A stretch of 64,000 bases of DNA from Acinetobacter sp. Marseille-Q1618 (GTDB lineage Bacteria > Pseudomonadota > Gammaproteobacteria > Pseudomonadales > Moraxellaceae), in NCBI RefSeq assembly GCF_902809855.1, contig NZ_CADDWJ010000003.1, forward strand, positions 186,001-250,000, written 5' to 3'. Made by a program: the position numbers and the translations under genes. The notes beneath the pieces were generated by a model. The model ran no database searches and had not been told where the DNA came from. It saw only the letters and a program-made list of their open reading frames with translations. Of this stretch, positions 63,909 to 64,000 are shown piece after piece. Position 1 is the first letter of the stretch. The number at the start of each line of letters is the position of its first letter.

Positions 63909-64000
63909 TATTCTGTATCCTCTTCTGCACTTGGTTCACGTTTGCCTAAGTGGAACGCTGCAACCAATGCTGCAAGCAATAACATTGCGGCTACTTCAAC
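63908..64000 (-). CDS. nuoJ: NADH-quinone oxidoreductase subunit J, C-terminal part
   Basis: The last 30 residues and stop of NuoJ are visible: a membrane helix [19 protein letters not shown] followed by the acidic tail [11 protein letters not shown]. The stop TAA overlaps the nuoK ATG (TAATG). The rest lies outside the window. Assignment rests on operon order plus the helix pattern. Confidence 0.9.
   Translation of the reverse strand, partial: VEVAAMLLLAALVAAFHLGKREPSAEEDTE

Overview
The window looks like a chromosomal segment of an Acinetobacter species: the DNA is AT-rich, the Pil-Chp chemotaxis genes lie next to proS, and there is a neighbouring family of secreted proteins with a 'DEELS...GQ' motif of the kind annotated in Acinetobacter as DUF6160/Fil. 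The genus call rests on gene content and recalled family resemblance, not on a search. Most genes are housekeeping or conserved hypothetical. The accessory signal sits in 23.7-33.2 kb (secreted-protein cluster with an insertion sequence), 8.0-9.2 kb (tRNA array), 38.8-39.3 kb and 53.9-54.3 kb (gene remnants) and 56.3-57.8 kb (a 9-bp tandem repeat inside a gene).

Layout. 0-3.3 kb (minus): a partial lipoprotein, a small membrane protein, adk, a DUF445 membrane protein and a predicted outer-membrane protein. 3.5-7.5 kb (plus): mrdA (PBP2) overlapping rsmD, then a convergent repeat-rich lipoprotein and a DUF218/YdcF-like membrane protein. 7.5-9.2 kb (minus): a DUF2750 protein and an eight-gene tRNA-Val/tRNA-Asp array behind one near-perfect sigma-70 promoter. 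9.4-12.3 kb: YbaN-like, DUF1853, an entericidin-like lipoprotein and dapE. 12.3-20.9 kb (minus): pilG-pilH-pilI-pilJ-chpA and a CheW-like (ChpC-type) gene, the chemosensory system for type IV pili. 21.1-23.7 kb (plus): a coiled-coil exported protein and proS.

23.7-32.9 kb (minus): five intact genes and one truncated gene for exported proteins that share a short N-terminal motif; three of them end in a near-identical C-terminal Cys motif. An IS3-family element of 1307 bp with a TTC target duplication sits between the stop codon of the 761-residue gene and what looks like its original terminator; its own orfB carries a frameshift. 33.2-41.5 kb: dcd, a LysE exporter, DUF2062, several hypotheticals, apbC/mrp with a His/Cys-rich linker, a LEA-like 11-mer repeat protein and a frameshifted small gene. 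41.6-50.4 kb: metG, a secreted metallo-beta-lactamase-fold protein, a second LysE exporter, an M15-like lipoprotein, a PLP enzyme and a BaiN-type flavoprotein. 50.5-56.2 kb: two small genes, a multi-repeat MscS-type membrane protein, small hypotheticals, a region of gene debris, and the divergent fpr / LysR (FinR-like) pair. 56.3-64 kb (minus): the (Ala-Val-Glu)36 protein, upp and the 3' end of the nuo operon (nuoJ partial, K, L, M, N).

How genes work together: nuoJ-N form the membrane arm of complex I; pilG-chpA signal to type IV pilus motors; mrdA and dapE serve cell-wall synthesis; adk, dcd and upp serve nucleotide metabolism. The secreted-protein cluster is the least understood and most interesting part.
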